From NCBI GenBank assembly GCA_003327455.1, contig QOQU01000005.1, positions 186,001 through 250,000 on the forward strand: a stretch of 64,000 bases of DNA. Reading direction: 5' to 3'. A program made the position numbers and the translations under genes. Positions 23,880 to 33,284 of the stretch are shown piece by piece (positions within the stretch are counted from its first letter, which is position 1; each line of letters opens with the position of its first letter). Below the pieces are notes generated by a model. The model did not search any database and was not told the origin of the DNA. It was given only the letters and a program-made list of their open reading frames with translations. The DNA comes from Anaerolineae bacterium. Lineage in GTDB: Bacteria; Chloroflexota; Anaerolineae; Anaerolineales; UBA4823.

Positions 23880-25098
23880 CACTGGAAATGTGGTTAGAAG
23901 GGTAGTCAGCCGGCGCAACATCCGGATAGATCAGTGCGCCTGCTTCAATCAGGAAATTTTCTGGAACAATGCAGTTTTTTCCAATCATTGTAAATTGGAT
24001 TGGATCGGGTTGCATTGAGCCAATGCGGGTATTTTTGCCTATCCAGACGTGCTTGTCAATAATTGAACGCTCGATGGTAGCGTGGCTTTCGATAACGGTG
24101 TCGGTCAGGATGATCGATTCACGGATAACGGCATTTTCATGGATGCGCACACCCGGCGAGAGAACACTGCGCTCAACAATGGCGCCTTCGGCGATGACAC
24201 AACCATCCGAAACCAGGCTGTCTTGGATCAAAGCCCCTCTGGAGATACGGGCAGGAGGGCGTTCCTCTGTGCGCGTGTGGATTACCCAGGAGCGATCGTT
24301 GAGATCAATTGAGGGCTTGTCGGAGAGCAGGTCCATGTGAGCTTTCCAGTACGTATATGTGGTACCCACATCAACCCAGTAGCCGCTGTAAGGAAAACCC
24401 AGCACCCGTGCGCCATTGTGAACCATCTTGGGCAAAATATCCTTTCCAAAATCGTGGGATGAATTAGGGTCTTTATGATCTTCCCAGAGAACCCGGTCCA
24501 GAACATCCATACGGAAGACATAGACCCCCATGTTTGCGAGATTGGAGGGCGGTTGAGCTGGTTTTTCGATAAAAGAAATGACACGATAGTTCGAATCGAC
24601 CTCAACAATGCCAAAACGAGAGGCCTCTTCCATTGGGACGCGAATGGTCGCCATGGTCAGATCGGCGTCGTGATCATGGTGAAAGGCAATCAAAGCGTCA
24701 TAATCCATACAATAAACATGGTCTCCCGAGAGGATCAAAATGGTATCCGGATTATTGTGTTTGATGAAGCTAAAGTTCTGTTGGACTGCGTCCGCCGTAC
24801 CCAGATACCAATCTGCACTGCGTCTCCCACGGAAGGGGGTATAGAGGCGCACTCCGCCAGTAAATTCGCGATCCAGATCCCAGGGACCGCCGCCTCCAAT
24901 ATGCTCGATGAGCGAATGAGGGCGGTATTGGAGTAAGATCATGACATCGAAGATGCCCGAATTGACGCAATTCGAAAGGGTAAAATCGATGATGCGATAT
25001 TTGCCTGCAAAGGGTACTGCTGGTTTGGTGCGTTTTGCAGTCAGAACGCTTAGTCGACACCCTTCTCCACCAGCTAAAATGACGGCCCGAGTTTTCAT
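23839..25098 (-). CDS. glgC: Glucose-1-phosphate adenylyltransferase
   Basis: 419 residues. Makes ADP-glucose for glycogen. The nucleotidyltransferase start is AVILAGGEGCRLSVLTAKRTKPAVPFAGKYR style, with YRIIDFTLSNC, the catalytic region GTADAVQQN, and SGDHVYCMDYD. A left-handed beta-helix with hexapeptide-like repeats fills the C-terminal third. AGGEGCRL has Cys where Thr is usual, a small variation. The ATG overlaps the glgA stop by ATGA. Confidence 0.94.
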   Translation of the reverse strand: MKTRAVILAGGEGCRLSVLTAKRTKPAVPFAGKYRIIDFTLSNCVNSGIFDVMILLQYRPHSLIEHIGGGGPWDLDREFTGGVRLYTPFRGRRSADWYLGTADAVQQNFSFIKHNNPDTILILSGDHVYCMDYDALIAFHHDHDADLTMATIRVPMEEASRFGIVEVDSNYRVISFIEKPAQPPSNLANMGVYVFRMDVLDRVLWEDHKDPNSSHDFGKDILPKMVHNGARVLGFPYSGYWVDVGTTYTYWKAHMDLLSDKPSIDLNDRSWVIHTRTEERPPARISRGALIQDSLVSDGCVIAEGAIVERSVLSPGVRIHENAVIRESIILTDTVIESHATIERSIIDKHVWIGKNTRIGSMQPDPIQFTMIGKNCIVPENFLIEAGALIYPDVAPADYPSNHISSDAIIENKREPFEI

Positions 25099-26564
25099 AA
25101 GAGAACCCCTTTTGAAACCGAATAATGCAGCTTTTCTTGCACTACTTCTTGATAAACCCGCAGATATTCTCTGGCAGAGCGTGTCCAGGAAAAATCCTGG
25201 TTCATAGCATTTCGTTGCATGGCACGCCAGGCGCGCCGATTGGGAAAGACCTGGATTGCCCTGCGTAAAGTTGCTGCCAGTTCTTCGCTTTGAGGGTTTT
25301 GAAACAGGAAACCTGTAGAGGTGTAGGGATTGTTATCATCCACGATCGTATCCCGTAAGCCACCCGTCGCACGACCGACGGGCAGTGTTCCATATCGCAT
25401 GGCGATCATTTGTGCCAATCCACAAGGTTCATAACGGGAGGGGATTAAGAGTAAATCGGCGGCGGCATACAAACGGTGGCTGAGGTTCGGATCATAGCGA
25501 AGGATGGCGCGCAGGCGATCGGGAATTTCGAGTTGAAGTTGGTAAACCGCTTGCTCCAGGGCAGGGTTGCCGGTTCCCAGAATTATTGCCTGCCAGGTTA
25601 AATCTCTCAAATGCCTCAAGGCGGCGATGGCAATATCAATGCCTTTTTGATAGTCCAGACGGGTAACCATGCCGATCAGGGGCGCGTCTGGCAGGGGTTT
25701 CCAGCCCAACTCTTCAAAAAGGCTTTTTTTATTACTGGCTTTTTGGGATAGACGATGGATGTCATACGGATAGGGAAGGTAGGAGTCCGTTGACGGATCC
25801 CAGGTCTTGAGGTCAAGTCCGTTCAGGATTCCCACAATGTCTGCCTGACGGGATGAGAGGTATTCCTCCAGCCCGGCGCCAAAATCGGCGGTTTGAATTT
25901 CTTTGGCGTAGGTTGGAGATACGGCAATAATGCGGTCAGCGGCATAAATCCCCAGAGGAAGCGGCAGATGCTGTGACCAGCTAGGCAAAGGGGAGTTGAG
26001 TGCCGGAGGTAAACCGAATTCTGTCAGTGCCTCCGCGGCGCCATGTCCAAGGTAGGGCAAATTATGTATCGTGATCACTCGCGCAGTATGACGGAAAAAA
26101 TCTTCCTGTCTTACCAGCAGCGCATACAGGGCTGGAGCGGTGTGCCAGTCGTTGGCATGCACAACGTCGGGTTGCCAGCCAATGGCTTGAATGAATTCGA
26201 GACATGCCAGCGAAAAAAAAGTAAACTTTAATCCGTCAAAACCGGCATCTGCAGAATAGACCGGTGCCTCCCGCGTAAAAGGGGTGCCGCTAATAAAGTA
26301 AGTCTTGACGGGTGTATGCTCGACTTCATAAACCTGAGCCTGGAGGGGTTGAGGATAATGAGGAATTTGCAGGGCTGCGAGAAATTTTAGCGGAGGAGGT
26401 TGCTGTTGAATCGCTCCATGGAAAGGAATAGCTACTCGAATGTCGAATTCGTTTGAGTGAGATATTTCCTGTAAGGCATGGGGCAGTGAACCGGCTACAT
26501 CCCCCAATCCGCCGACTTTGACGTATGGCTCTGCTTCGGCTGCTAAATAAAATACCTTCATCAT
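25095..26564 (-). CDS. glgA: Glycogen synthase (ADP-glucose, GT5)
   Basis: 489 residues with the GT5 signature AEPYVKVGGLGDVAGSLP at the N-terminus and the C-terminal GT-B motif region PSRYEPCGLAQMIAMRYGTLPV, followed by TGGLRDTI. It elongates alpha-1,4-glucan from the ADP-glucose supplied by glgC, the next gene. Two ATG codons in a row (26564, 26561) follow a weak AGGA site, so the exact start is open. It is transcribed divergently from the GH57 gene. Confidence 0.94.
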   Translation of the reverse strand: MMKVFYLAAEAEPYVKVGGLGDVAGSLPHALQEISHSNEFDIRVAIPFHGAIQQQPPPLKFLAALQIPHYPQPLQAQVYEVEHTPVKTYFISGTPFTREAPVYSADAGFDGLKFTFFSLACLEFIQAIGWQPDVVHANDWHTAPALYALLVRQEDFFRHTARVITIHNLPYLGHGAAEALTEFGLPPALNSPLPSWSQHLPLPLGIYAADRIIAVSPTYAKEIQTADFGAGLEEYLSSRQADIVGILNGLDLKTWDPSTDSYLPYPYDIHRLSQKASNKKSLFEELGWKPLPDAPLIGMVTRLDYQKGIDIAIAALRHLRDLTWQAIILGTGNPALEQAVYQLQLEIPDRLRAILRYDPNLSHRLYAAADLLLIPSRYEPCGLAQMIAMRYGTLPVGRATGGLRDTIVDDNNPYTSTGFLFQNPQSEELAATLRRAIQVFPNRRAWRAMQRNAMNQDFSWTRSAREYLRVYQEVVQEKLHYSVSKGVLL

Positions 26565-26640
26565 CCTATTCGCTGCAAGTGTTTCCTGTATTTTACCCTA
26601 CCTCTCACTCAGATAAGTCCAACTTCTTACAGTTTTGCAG

Positions 26641-26669
26641 GGAATTTCATCCCCTAAAAACGGTATAAT
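26641..26669 (+). promoter_or_regulatory. Possible promoter of the GH57 gene
   Basis: A good -10 box TATAAT at 26664-26669, with a poor -35 (GGAATT at 26641) at 17 bases. The predicted start leaves a 25-base leader. Confidence 0.45.
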
Positions 26670-26701
26670 CAGGCGCGATTTTTCTCAAAGAAAGTTTTAA
26701 G

Positions 26702-28093
26702 ATGGCAAAACGTTATCTTTGTGTTCATGCTCATTTCTACCAACCTCCGCGCGAAGACCCGCGCACCGGTCAGATTCCCATTGAGCCGGGGGCTGCTCCT
26801 TATCCAAATTGGAATGAAAGAATATATCAGGAATGTTACCGTCCCAATGCTGAATTGAACAATTACGAGCGCATCAGTTTTAATGTAGGTGCGACATTAT
26901 TCGAATGGCTGGCAGCGGAACATCCAGATACCCTTGCGGAGATTGCGAATGCGGATCGGCGCCTGGTGACTCGCCATGGGGTTGGGAATGCCATGGCGAT
27001 GCCTTACCATCATACGATCCTGCCTTTGGCTACCGACTTAGACAAGATCACCCAGGTGCGCTGGGGCATCATGGATTTTGAAGCCCGTTTTGGACGTAAA
27101 CCGGTTGGGATGTGGCTGCCAGAAACCGCCGTGGATGATGCCACGCTGGTCGTTCTCGCCGATCACGGGATTCGCTTTACCATCCTGGCACCCTGGCAGG
27201 CCCGGAAAAAGCACCTTGATGTCACGCAGCCCTACCGGGTAGCGTTACCCCAGGGAAAGTCTATCATCGTCTTTTTCTATCATGCGGGTCTGAGTGGTGG
27301 AATCAGCTTTAACCCTCCGCTGACAGTCAACGCGGACCACTTTGTGACGGATTGTTTGCTTCCGGTTTATCAGAGTGAGGGTGCAAAGAGGGCAAAAGCC
27401 AGGTTGATCCTGTTAGCCTCAGATGGTGAATTATACGGTCACCATCAACCCCTCCGTCAGTATTTTCTTCAAAGGCTGCTTACCGACTCCTGTCACATGA
27501 ACGATATTGAGGTAACCTATCCGGCGAAGTGGTTGCAGGACTACCCGGTTACCAGGACAGTTCATCTAAAACAACGCACTTCCTGGAGTTGCCATCATGG
27601 GGTTGCTCGCTGGTCAACTGGTTGTGCATGTACGAGTTTGGATTCAAGCTGGAAGAAAGCTCTGCGATCTGCTCTGGATCAGATAGCGGCTGAAATTGAT
27701 CAGATTTATTATGACATTGCCTCGAAGCTGGCTGAGGATGTATGGGAATTACGCCATGCGTACATTAAAGTCGTTTTGGGGCAGGTCTCGCTGGCTGCTT
27801 ACCTTCGTCAAATGACCGGCAAGTCCTTGAGTTCTGCCGATCATCAAACGCTGCTGCAATTACTCGAAGCACAATTCGAGCGTCAGCGTATGTTTGCTTC
27901 TTGCGGCTGGTTTTTTGAAGATTTCGACCGCATTGAACCTCGCAACGCCGTTGCCTACGCTGCCCATGCAGTCCGCCTGACTGAGTTAGCCAGCGGAATT
28001 GATCTTTCTCACTTCGCCCGCCAAAGGTTGAAAAAAGTCGTTAGCCCGACGAGCGGTTTACGCGGTGATCAGGTTTTCGATCAGTTCCGATAA
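26702..28093 (+). CDS. GH57-family glycoside hydrolase
   Basis: 463 residues. The GH57 barrel starts YLCVHAHFYQPPREDP, then GVGNAMAMPYHHTILPL, WLPETAVDDATL (about 137) and ASDGELYGHHQPLRQ (about 239), matching the conserved GH57 regions; the last resembles the acid/base region. A helical C-terminal part follows. GH57 members include amylases, 4-alpha-glucanotransferases and branching enzymes. The form with PYHHTILPL is common next to glycogen genes but its activity is not settled. The ribosome site is weak (AAGAAAG). Confidence 0.85.
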   Translation: MAKRYLCVHAHFYQPPREDPRTGQIPIEPGAAPYPNWNERIYQECYRPNAELNNYERISFNVGATLFEWLAAEHPDTLAEIANADRRLVTRHGVGNAMAMPYHHTILPLATDLDKITQVRWGIMDFEARFGRKPVGMWLPETAVDDATLVVLADHGIRFTILAPWQARKKHLDVTQPYRVALPQGKSIIVFFYHAGLSGGISFNPPLTVNADHFVTDCLLPVYQSEGAKRAKARLILLASDGELYGHHQPLRQYFLQRLLTDSCHMNDIEVTYPAKWLQDYPVTRTVHLKQRTSWSCHHGVARWSTGCACTSLDSSWKKALRSALDQIAAEIDQIYYDIASKLAEDVWELRHAYIKVVLGQVSLAAYLRQMTGKSLSSADHQTLLQLLEAQFERQRMFASCGWFFEDFDRIEPRNAVAYAAHAVRLTELASGIDLSHFARQRLKKVVSPTSGLRGDQVFDQFR

Positions 28094-28191
28094 CTCTGCT
28101 GATCGAACATGATCGTTTGACCAAAAAAGATCTTTCATCAAGGTCTAAAGGGACTTATCAGGCAGTCGCCCTTGTGTTCAGGTTTTCCCCC

Positions 28192-31100
28192 TTACACCAG
28201 TTCGCATAATTGCAAAAATTCACGAAGCTGATAGCGGCTGAGTTGCGCTTTGTGTTTCAGATCGTTGATAAAAGGTTCGAGAACGGCGAGCAGCGGCTGG
28301 CTATCTTCGGATTTTATACAGCGCCAGGTGATGAGGGCGGCAATGCCGAACAGGTCGAGCCATTCTTCAAAAGCTTCTTTGACAAACCAGTCCGTTCCCT
28401 GGTAATGATTGATACCGATAAACTGGCGGAAAGAGCCATCGCTAAACCAGAGGGCAAGGTTTTTTTCTGTGGAGAGATCGCCTTTCTCGTCCATCTGGAG
28501 AGGGTATTTGAGCAAAACTTGAATAGCCAGCAGGGCACGCTGGATTTCGGTTTCGGTTAGCATCATCCCGCGCAAGGCTTCATCCAGAAGGTTTTCCAAT
28601 TTCCACTCCCGAAACCATTGCCAGCTAAGCTGAAAGGCTTTTTGGGATTCGCTCTCTTGCAAATGACCTAATGGGGCGAGGAACAACCAACCGAGTAGCG
28701 TTGACCAGACGTAACTATCACCCTGGCAGAGTTTCTCAACCGTTGGACTTTGCCTCGGGAGTCGCACTGGGGACAGAAGAGTCTGACAGGCGCAGGCAAG
28801 ATCAACCTGCAGACGGTCGATGGCGAGCGGCTTGGCGAGATAATTTTCGACGTTTTGTCCGATCATTGCCCCTTTGTGTTGGATTTCTGCAATGATCGTT
28901 GCCTGCTTTTCGGATGGCAATTCATCCTCAGCGCATTGCCGATGCTGGATCAACCAGTGAAACTGACCTGGGTTGAGCAACTCGCGCAGCGCGTGGCGAA
29001 TGGGTTGCAGCCGTTTTTCCTTCAGGGCTTGCTCGATGCTAGGAACTCCTTTGCCTCTCAATTCGGCATGGAGTTGGCGGTAAAGTCCATCTGGAGTGTC
29101 TCTGACAGTTTGAAAATCCAGGAAGACATGGAATTGGTAGGCTCTTAATTGCAGATAAAGCCCTTCCTGATGTAACACACGGTTATTACAGAGAAATTCC
29201 AGTCCTGTAACGGCATCCCGTAAGATTGTATATGTTTCTTCATCATCGAAGATTTCTAATTGATCAACCAGGCGAGTCCGAATAAGCTTTTTATCGCCCT
29301 GGGCGTCCTTCTGGAGGTAAGCGCAGGAGGTCTTGATGAACCCCTCCGTTTCAGCATAGCGATTATGATAAACCACCAGAGCTTTTTCCGCCCCGACGCG
29401 ATTGGAATAGGCGAAAACGTCTTCGTTGACGAAACCTTGCGGGGTCTCAAAATCGTAAAGGAAGAAATGATCTGCTTCGGCGAAGAGATAACGCTTGCGC
29501 AGTAAGGGGAAAATCACTTGCTCATGGCGGGCGATCAAGTCACGATCGGGTTGTTCATCCCAATAAGCACGCCGGTATTCCATCCCGTATTTCTCAGTGA
29601 AACCTTCGATCTGTCCATGCCCGAACATTGGCAAGCCTGGCAGGGTAGCCAGCAGGACACAGACGCCAAAATACTTATCTCCTTTTCCAAATTGGTCAAC
29701 CGCCGTGCGTTCGTCGGGGTTGTTCATGAAGTTGACATAGCGTTTGAGGATTTGAGGGTCGAATTCCAGCGTATTCTTGATTACCAGGCGGTATTCCTGG
29801 TTCTTCTCATCGCGCAGCATGTTCATAAAAGCGCTGTTGTAGACGCGATGCATCCCCAACGTGCGCACAAAATAGCCTTCCATCAGCCAGAAGGCTTCGG
29901 CAAGCAAGAGGGTATCCGGGATTTCTGCTGCCACGCGATCCACCACCTCGCGCCAGAACTCATTGGGAAAGACGGCGTTGAATTGCTCTTTGGTCATAGC
30001 GTGCTCGGCGCGGGATGGTATGTCTCCACCGCTACCAGGTTCGGGGAACCATAAGCGTTGATAATGCCGTTTGGCAAGAGTCATGGCGGCGTCGAAGCGG
30101 ATAATGGGAAAAAGGCGCGCAACGTGCAAGATAGTCTGGATAACCTTTTCACGCACTTCGGGTAGCAGATAGTTGAGCTGAGCGGTATCATTCCATGGCA
30201 TCGAAGTCCCATCGTTGCCATGATAAATATATAGTTCTTTCCCGGTCCAGAAGTCCACCCGTTTGAAGACCACAGCGGCGTCCGTATTGTTGTAGTAATG
30301 ATCTTCTAAAAAGATCCCAACCCTTTGATCCCACGAGAGGTTTGGTCCGTTGAAGGTGTAAGAGGGGAAAGGACTGTAATCGAGAGAGATAAACCACTCT
30401 GGATGATTGATTACCCATGGCGAGTCGATGCCCATGTGATTCGGCACCATATCGGATGCCAGGCGAATCCCCCGTTGCCATGCTCGATGGCGCAGGTTGA
30501 AGAAGGCTTCTTCGCCACCCAGATCAGCCGCAATGGTATAGTCAAATAAGGAATAGGCGGATGCAACTGCCTCGGGATTGCCGCGCAGTTGTTTAATCCG
30601 CTGGGATGCGGGGCTGCGTTCCCACAACCCGATCAGCCAAAGCGCAGTAAAACCCCAACGAGCAAGCTGGTCGAGTTCTTCATCGGGGATCTGATCCAGA
30701 CGAGTGATCGGGCGCTGATATTTCCTGGAGAGTTGATCGAGCCAGACATATGTATTTTTCGCCATCATCACGACGCGCGGCATCCAATCCCGATCGGGGC
30801 TAAAGCGCTCCAGTTCCAATTCCAGATTCTCGAAGTGTAAAACTGGCGCGATACCTGCGCCGGTAAAAACGGCTTTCTCCTCTTCTTTGACGAAATCCAG
30901 GCTGGTGAGCAGGCGTTTGAGGATGTCCCCCAGGAGATACCCCCAATGCAGGCGGATATATTCCAGTTGTCCTGGCAAAGAGTGAGGAACTGCAATAGCT
31001 GGACTGCGCAGCATGGCGACCAGATTTTGGTTCTGCGGTCCAAATGGGGGTTGTTGCTCAAAAAACTCGCTCAAACCCTGAAGTATCTGAGGATAAGCCG

Positions 31101-31632
31101 TATTTTGACTCAGATTGCGATCATCGAATAGCTCTCGGAAGGGTTCAAAAGCAGGATTAACATTTGCGAGCCATAACAAGAGCATCTCTTCCAGGGTAAC
31201 CGCCCGGTTGCTCCAGGTGCCACTCGGGTAGGTTGTACTGCCTGAGAGATAGTCCTGGATTGAAATTTCCTGGCGGTAAACCTGGCTGGGCGGAAACTCG
31301 GCGACAAATTGGGCTAAGCTGGATTCCAGCGTCTCTTTGCCGAGCGTTTTCTCCAGGTGTAAAAGAGCCTGTTCCATTACACTGGCGTGGCGCTGTTGAC
31401 GATATTTTTCGATCACCAGATGAAGGATTTCATCGATCAACCCCATGGCATTAAGTTGCCCGGCTCGGATCGCCTGGTGGGGAAATTGAGCGAGGTCGCG
31501 TTTCGCGTTGATCTTCTGAGCAAATTCCCGCGCAGCGCGGAAGTTGCTGAAAATCACGTTACCATTGGTGGAGAAGAGGCGTTGGTCGAACTTGTATTTC
31601 TGACGCGCGCGTCTTGAAACGTGAAACTCCAT
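28192..31632 (-). CDS. Very large GH13 alpha-amylase-family protein
   Basis: 1146 residues, roughly twice the length of a normal amylase. The GH13 barrel is in the middle (about 290-760): DMVPNHMG, IRFDAAMTLAKRH with the nucleophile at about D514, LLLAEAFWLMEG with the acid/base at about E579, and FMNNPDERTA with the third acid at about D640, where most members have His-Asp. A helical N-terminal section of about 290 residues and a C-terminal section of about 350 residues match no domain I can name. No signal peptide, so cytoplasmic. It probably acts on glycogen or maltodextrin, but linkage specificity cannot be read. It starts 14 bases after the cation efflux gene. Confidence 0.85.
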   Translation of the reverse strand: MEFHVSRRARQKYKFDQRLFSTNGNVIFSNFRAAREFAQKINAKRDLAQFPHQAIRAGQLNAMGLIDEILHLVIEKYRQQRHASVMEQALLHLEKTLGKETLESSLAQFVAEFPPSQVYRQEISIQDYLSGSTTYPSGTWSNRAVTLEEMLLLWLANVNPAFEPFRELFDDRNLSQNTAYPQILQGLSEFFEQQPPFGPQNQNLVAMLRSPAIAVPHSLPGQLEYIRLHWGYLLGDILKRLLTSLDFVKEEEKAVFTGAGIAPVLHFENLELELERFSPDRDWMPRVVMMAKNTYVWLDQLSRKYQRPITRLDQIPDEELDQLARWGFTALWLIGLWERSPASQRIKQLRGNPEAVASAYSLFDYTIAADLGGEEAFFNLRHRAWQRGIRLASDMVPNHMGIDSPWVINHPEWFISLDYSPFPSYTFNGPNLSWDQRVGIFLEDHYYNNTDAAVVFKRVDFWTGKELYIYHGNDGTSMPWNDTAQLNYLLPEVREKVIQTILHVARLFPIIRFDAAMTLAKRHYQRLWFPEPGSGGDIPSRAEHAMTKEQFNAVFPNEFWREVVDRVAAEIPDTLLLAEAFWLMEGYFVRTLGMHRVYNSAFMNMLRDEKNQEYRLVIKNTLEFDPQILKRYVNFMNNPDERTAVDQFGKGDKYFGVCVLLATLPGLPMFGHGQIEGFTEKYGMEYRRAYWDEQPDRDLIARHEQVIFPLLRKRYLFAEADHFFLYDFETPQGFVNEDVFAYSNRVGAEKALVVYHNRYAETEGFIKTSCAYLQKDAQGDKKLIRTRLVDQLEIFDDEETYTILRDAVTGLEFLCNNRVLHQEGLYLQLRAYQFHVFLDFQTVRDTPDGLYRQLHAELRGKGVPSIEQALKEKRLQPIRHALRELLNPGQFHWLIQHRQCAEDELPSEKQATIIAEIQHKGAMIGQNVENYLAKPLAIDRLQVDLACACQTLLSPVRLPRQSPTVEKLCQGDSYVWSTLLGWLFLAPLGHLQESESQKAFQLSWQWFREWKLENLLDEALRGMMLTETEIQRALLAIQVLLKYPLQMDEKGDLSTEKNLALWFSDGSFRQFIGINHYQGTDWFVKEAFEEWLDLFGIAALITWRCIKSEDSQPLLAVLEPFINDLKHKAQLSRYQLREFLQLCELV

Positions 31633-31646
31633 GCTTCACCTGCGAT

Positions 31647-32582
31647 TTAATGAGATGAATTGCTCAGATTGAGGTCGCAGTATAACAAAGCTGGCTGACA
31701 TTCTTTACATTCCAATTGCAGCGTTGCATGAGAAATAGCGTAGTTTTGACGTAAGAGTTCACTAATTCGCTCCTGGATCAGCGCGCCCTCGCTCAGGCAA
31801 ATGTCCTCGGTGACGATATGGGCAGACAGCGAGCGCATTTCGCTGGTAATGCTCCAGACATGGATATCATGCACATCGATCACGCCTGGCACCTGACGGA
31901 GGTCTTCAACGAGTTGGGTGACATTCACATCGCGCGGTGCACTCTCCAGAAGGATTTGGATGGTCTCCAGGATGATTTTCAAAGCATTCCAGAGGATCAA
32001 GCCTACGATTAGCAGGCTAACCAGTGGATCGAGCCAGTTAAACCCGGTAAAGGCGATCGCTAAGCCGGCGATAAAAGCGCCCAAAGTCGAGAAGACATCC
32101 CCCATCAAGTGCAGATAAGCGCTGCGCAAGTTGAGATCGGTGTGACTGTCGTGACGGATGAGCAGGGCGGTCAGGAGGTTGACCCCAAAGGCAATCCCGC
32201 TGGCAATGCTCATAAGCGTAGACTGCACCTCCAGGGGTTCGCGAAAACGACGGTAGGCTTCAAATCCTACAAATCCCGAGACGACAATAAGCGAACTGGC
32301 GTTCAGCAGCGCGATTAGAATTCCGGCGCGATGGAAACCATAGGTGTGATTAGAATCGGCCGGCTTCAATGCCAGCCGGATGGCCACCCAGCTCAGGGCT
32401 AGGGTTAGCACATCCGTGAGGTTGTGAGCTGCATCGGTGAGGAGTGCCAGGCTGTTGGCTAATGTGCCGCTGATCACTTCAAAGATCACAAATGCCAGGG
32501 TGATCCAGAGGGAAAGCGCCAGGCGGTTAGACCGCTGTTTATGCACGTTGGAGAGGGTTGCATGGCTTTGGTTGTTTGTCAT
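31647..32582 (-). CDS. Cation diffusion facilitator (Zn/Co/Cd efflux)
   Basis: 311 residues with six membrane helices and a cytoplasmic C-terminal domain. The metal site residues are in LLTDAAHNLTDV (helix 2, HxxxD) and LMGDVFSTLGAF (helix 5, D with the preceding His region HLMGD). YGFHRAGILIALLN is typical of the CzcD group. The C-terminal domain has DVHDIHVWSI and ends in a Cys pair (LECKEC) that may sense or bind metal. The gene is in a run with HAD and MFS genes; no metal regulator is nearby. Confidence 0.92.
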   Translation of the reverse strand: MTNNQSHATLSNVHKQRSNRLALSLWITLAFVIFEVISGTLANSLALLTDAAHNLTDVLTLALSWVAIRLALKPADSNHTYGFHRAGILIALLNASSLIVVSGFVGFEAYRRFREPLEVQSTLMSIASGIAFGVNLLTALLIRHDSHTDLNLRSAYLHLMGDVFSTLGAFIAGLAIAFTGFNWLDPLVSLLIVGLILWNALKIILETIQILLESAPRDVNVTQLVEDLRQVPGVIDVHDIHVWSITSEMRSLSAHIVTEDICLSEGALIQERISELLRQNYAISHATLQLECKECQPALLYCDLNLSNSSH

Positions 32583-32602
32583 GGCGGGATTTTATCATGA
32601 GG

Positions 32603-33277
32603 TCACAAAGACCGAGAAGAGATGTTGGTTCGGATTGCCTTTAAGATCTCTTGAGGGCTATCGGCGAGTGAGTCGGGGTGAGCTTCCAGTAACTTTTCGC
32701 GAGCCTGGTGTCCCCAGCTTACCGCTATACTGATCGCACCTGCTTCTCTGGCAGCCAGAATGTCACTGACGGCATCTCCAATCATATAGGTTGGGAGGGA
32801 AAGGGAAACAGCCTGGCGAATAGCCTGAATCTTTTCACGTTTATTGCCGGGTTGATCGATACCCTCGATTCGCCAGAAATATTGAGCTATTTGATACTTC
32901 TCCAGGAACCTGCGTATCACTTGCTGGAGGTTTCCACTGACAATGGCGAGCACCGAATCGTTTGCCAGGTCGAGGATGACCTCTTCCATCCCTTCGAATA
33001 GGGAATAAGTAATCGGCTGGGTTTCAAAGTACGCAAGGACTTTTTGAACATATTGAGGAATGAGTTCCTCCGGGATACCCAATTGGCGGCCAAGGTGATC
33101 GAAACCCATGCGCGGTAAGGCATGAATATCGGCAGGGGTTGTGCGTCGTGGATATCCTAACTCGGCGCACACTTGATCAGAAAAACGCAACATTTCAGCC
33201 ATCGTATCGGTGAGCACACCATCGAAGTCGAAAATCACGATCTGCTGTTTTTGAATGGATGGAGCACTTTGAAACAT
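32603..33277 (-). CDS. HAD-superfamily phosphatase (phosphoglycolate phosphatase-like)
   Basis: 224 residues. HAD motifs: IFDFDGVLTDT (nucleophile Asp), AIVSGNL (motif II Ser), KREKIQAI (motif III Lys) and YMIGDAVSDILAAREAG (motif IV). An alpha-helical cap follows motif I, as in Gph and PpaX. The substrate is not evident. It starts 7 bases after the MFS gene stop and lies 20 bases before the cation efflux gene. Confidence 0.85.
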   Translation of the reverse strand: MFQSAPSIQKQQIVIFDFDGVLTDTMAEMLRFSDQVCAELGYPRRTTPADIHALPRMGFDHLGRQLGIPEELIPQYVQKVLAYFETQPITYSLFEGMEEVILDLANDSVLAIVSGNLQQVIRRFLEKYQIAQYFWRIEGIDQPGNKREKIQAIRQAVSLSLPTYMIGDAVSDILAAREAGAISIAVSWGHQAREKLLEAHPDSLADSPQEILKAIRTNISSRSL

Positions 33278-33284
33278 AGACGAA

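Noticed and set aside
28078-28105. CGATCAG/CTGATCG inverted repeat at the GH57 stop as a terminator
   Set aside because: Only 7 pairs with a 14-base loop and no T run.
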